A DNA stretch of 7,238 nt from Candidatus Lambdaproteobacteria bacterium. Lineage in GTDB: Bacteria; SAR324; NAC60-12. The notes beneath the pieces were generated by a model. That model was not told the origin of the DNA. It did not search any database and was given only the letters and a program-made list of their open reading frames with translations. The DNA is taken from positions 1 through 7,238 of the forward strand of contig DTUH01000282.1 of the NCBI GenBank assembly GCA_012964265.1, written 5' to 3'. This document shows, in pieces, positions 6,779-7,238 of the stretch (within the stretch, counting starts at the first letter, position 1; each line of letters starts with the position of its first letter). The position numbers and the translations under genes are program-made.

Positions 6779-7238
6779 CTATATTTTTTCTGCAGAGGAA
6801 TTTTCAACTGCAGCCAAATCTTTTACATCCGTTTTACTGGTTTCAGGTGCAGGAAAATCAACTGGCAAAAGACCGTCCGATTTTGAATCGGTTGATGTTA
6901 CTTCCTCTTCGGTTTGATCCAAAGATTCATCTTTTTGAGTATTGTCGATTGCATCTGCAATTTTCTCCAGTTGCTCCCCGGAACTCATTTTTGCAAGAGA
7001 CAAAGGGTCCATCTTATTTGCTACTCCGCCAAGTTCATTGCCAAAATTCTGAGCAGATTCCCGCACCTCCTTGAGCTCAATTTCCTCTTCAATTTTGTGC
7101 ATTTCATCCTGTACCGTGGAGCGAACGTCGCTTGTAGCACGTTTTAGCTCCACCAAACCTTTTCCGATGGAACGTAAAACACCCGGAAGTTTATCGGGGC
7201 CGATAAAAACGAGTGCAACAACGGCGATGATAATCATT
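6779..7238 (-). CDS. tatB: Sec-independent protein translocase subunit TatB-like (5' partial)
   Basis: Subunit of the twin-arginine translocase, which exports folded proteins across the inner membrane; TatB works with TatC in signal-peptide recognition. The visible part begins inside the N-terminal membrane helix (IIIAVVALVFIGPDKLPG), and the usual start, MFGxGxxE or similar, lies beyond the window. The ATG at 7237 is therefore probably internal. The GPDKLP hinge (13-18 of the visible part) is followed by an amphipathic helix, VLRSIGKGLVELKRATSDVRSTV (20-42), typical of TatA/TatB. A long, acidic, low-complexity tail (QTEEEVTSTDSKSD, then PAPETSKTDVKDL) ends at a TAG. The tail length and the ELKRATSDVR pattern favour TatB over TatA, but the family boundary is soft. 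Whether tatC is next to it cannot be seen. Confidence 0.83.
   Translation of the reverse strand, partial: MIIIAVVALVFIGPDKLPGVLRSIGKGLVELKRATSDVRSTVQDEMHKIEEEIELKEVRESAQNFGNELGGVANKMDPLSLAKMSSGEQLEKIADAIDNTQKDESLDQTEEEVTSTDSKSDGLLPVDFPAPETSKTDVKDLAAVENSSAEKI

Noticed and set aside
6711..7147. Plus-strand open frames opposite tatB
   Set aside because: They overlap the TatB frame in antisense and show no recognisable domain or ribosome site.
1..7238. Search for a mobile element, phage, defence or CRISPR system
   Set aside because: All recognised genes are housekeeping or envelope genes. No transposase, integrase, long repeats or regularly spaced repeats were seen.

Overview
The window looks like ordinary chromosomal DNA from a Gram-negative, moderately AT-rich bacterium. 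A CMP-KDO synthetase (LPS synthesis), a TatB-like translocase subunit and a probable lipoprotein all imply an outer membrane. The long S41 protease with Ig-like C-terminal domains resembles proteins of deltaproteobacteria-type and related marine lineages (an SAR324-like origin is a guess). No insertion sequence, phage gene, tRNA, rRNA or CRISPR array was found, and genes are tightly packed.

Layout: (1) 1-2256, plus strand: a carboxy-terminal processing protease, cut off at its 5' end by the window edge. It has a PDZ domain, an S41 catalytic domain with a Ser-Lys-Gln triad, and a C-terminal extension of about 470 residues. (2) 2326-3956, minus strand: prfB (release factor 2) followed 40 bases later by yajQ, convergent with the protease. 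prfB is read correctly only with the classical programmed +1 frameshift: a 24-codon first frame ends at an in-frame TGA, and the main frame continues one base later. (3) 4078-6274, plus strand: a likely three-gene operon of a putative lipoprotein of unknown function, a thiopurine-S-methyltransferase-type enzyme (tpm) and kdsB, with gaps of 27 and 28 bases. It diverges from prfB across a 121-base intergenic region. (4) 6334-7238, minus strand: an 84-residue single-pass membrane protein of unknown function, lying downstream of a tatB-like gene whose 5' end runs off the window.

Several genes concern the envelope (protease, lipoprotein, KdsB, TatB, small membrane protein). prfB and yajQ are cytoplasmic housekeeping or signalling genes. 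I see no evidence for a new multi-gene system. The best items are the autoregulatory frameshift in prfB, the elaborated S41 protease, and two unrecognised proteins: the lipoprotein with a conserved-looking C-terminal block and the small membrane protein next to tatB.
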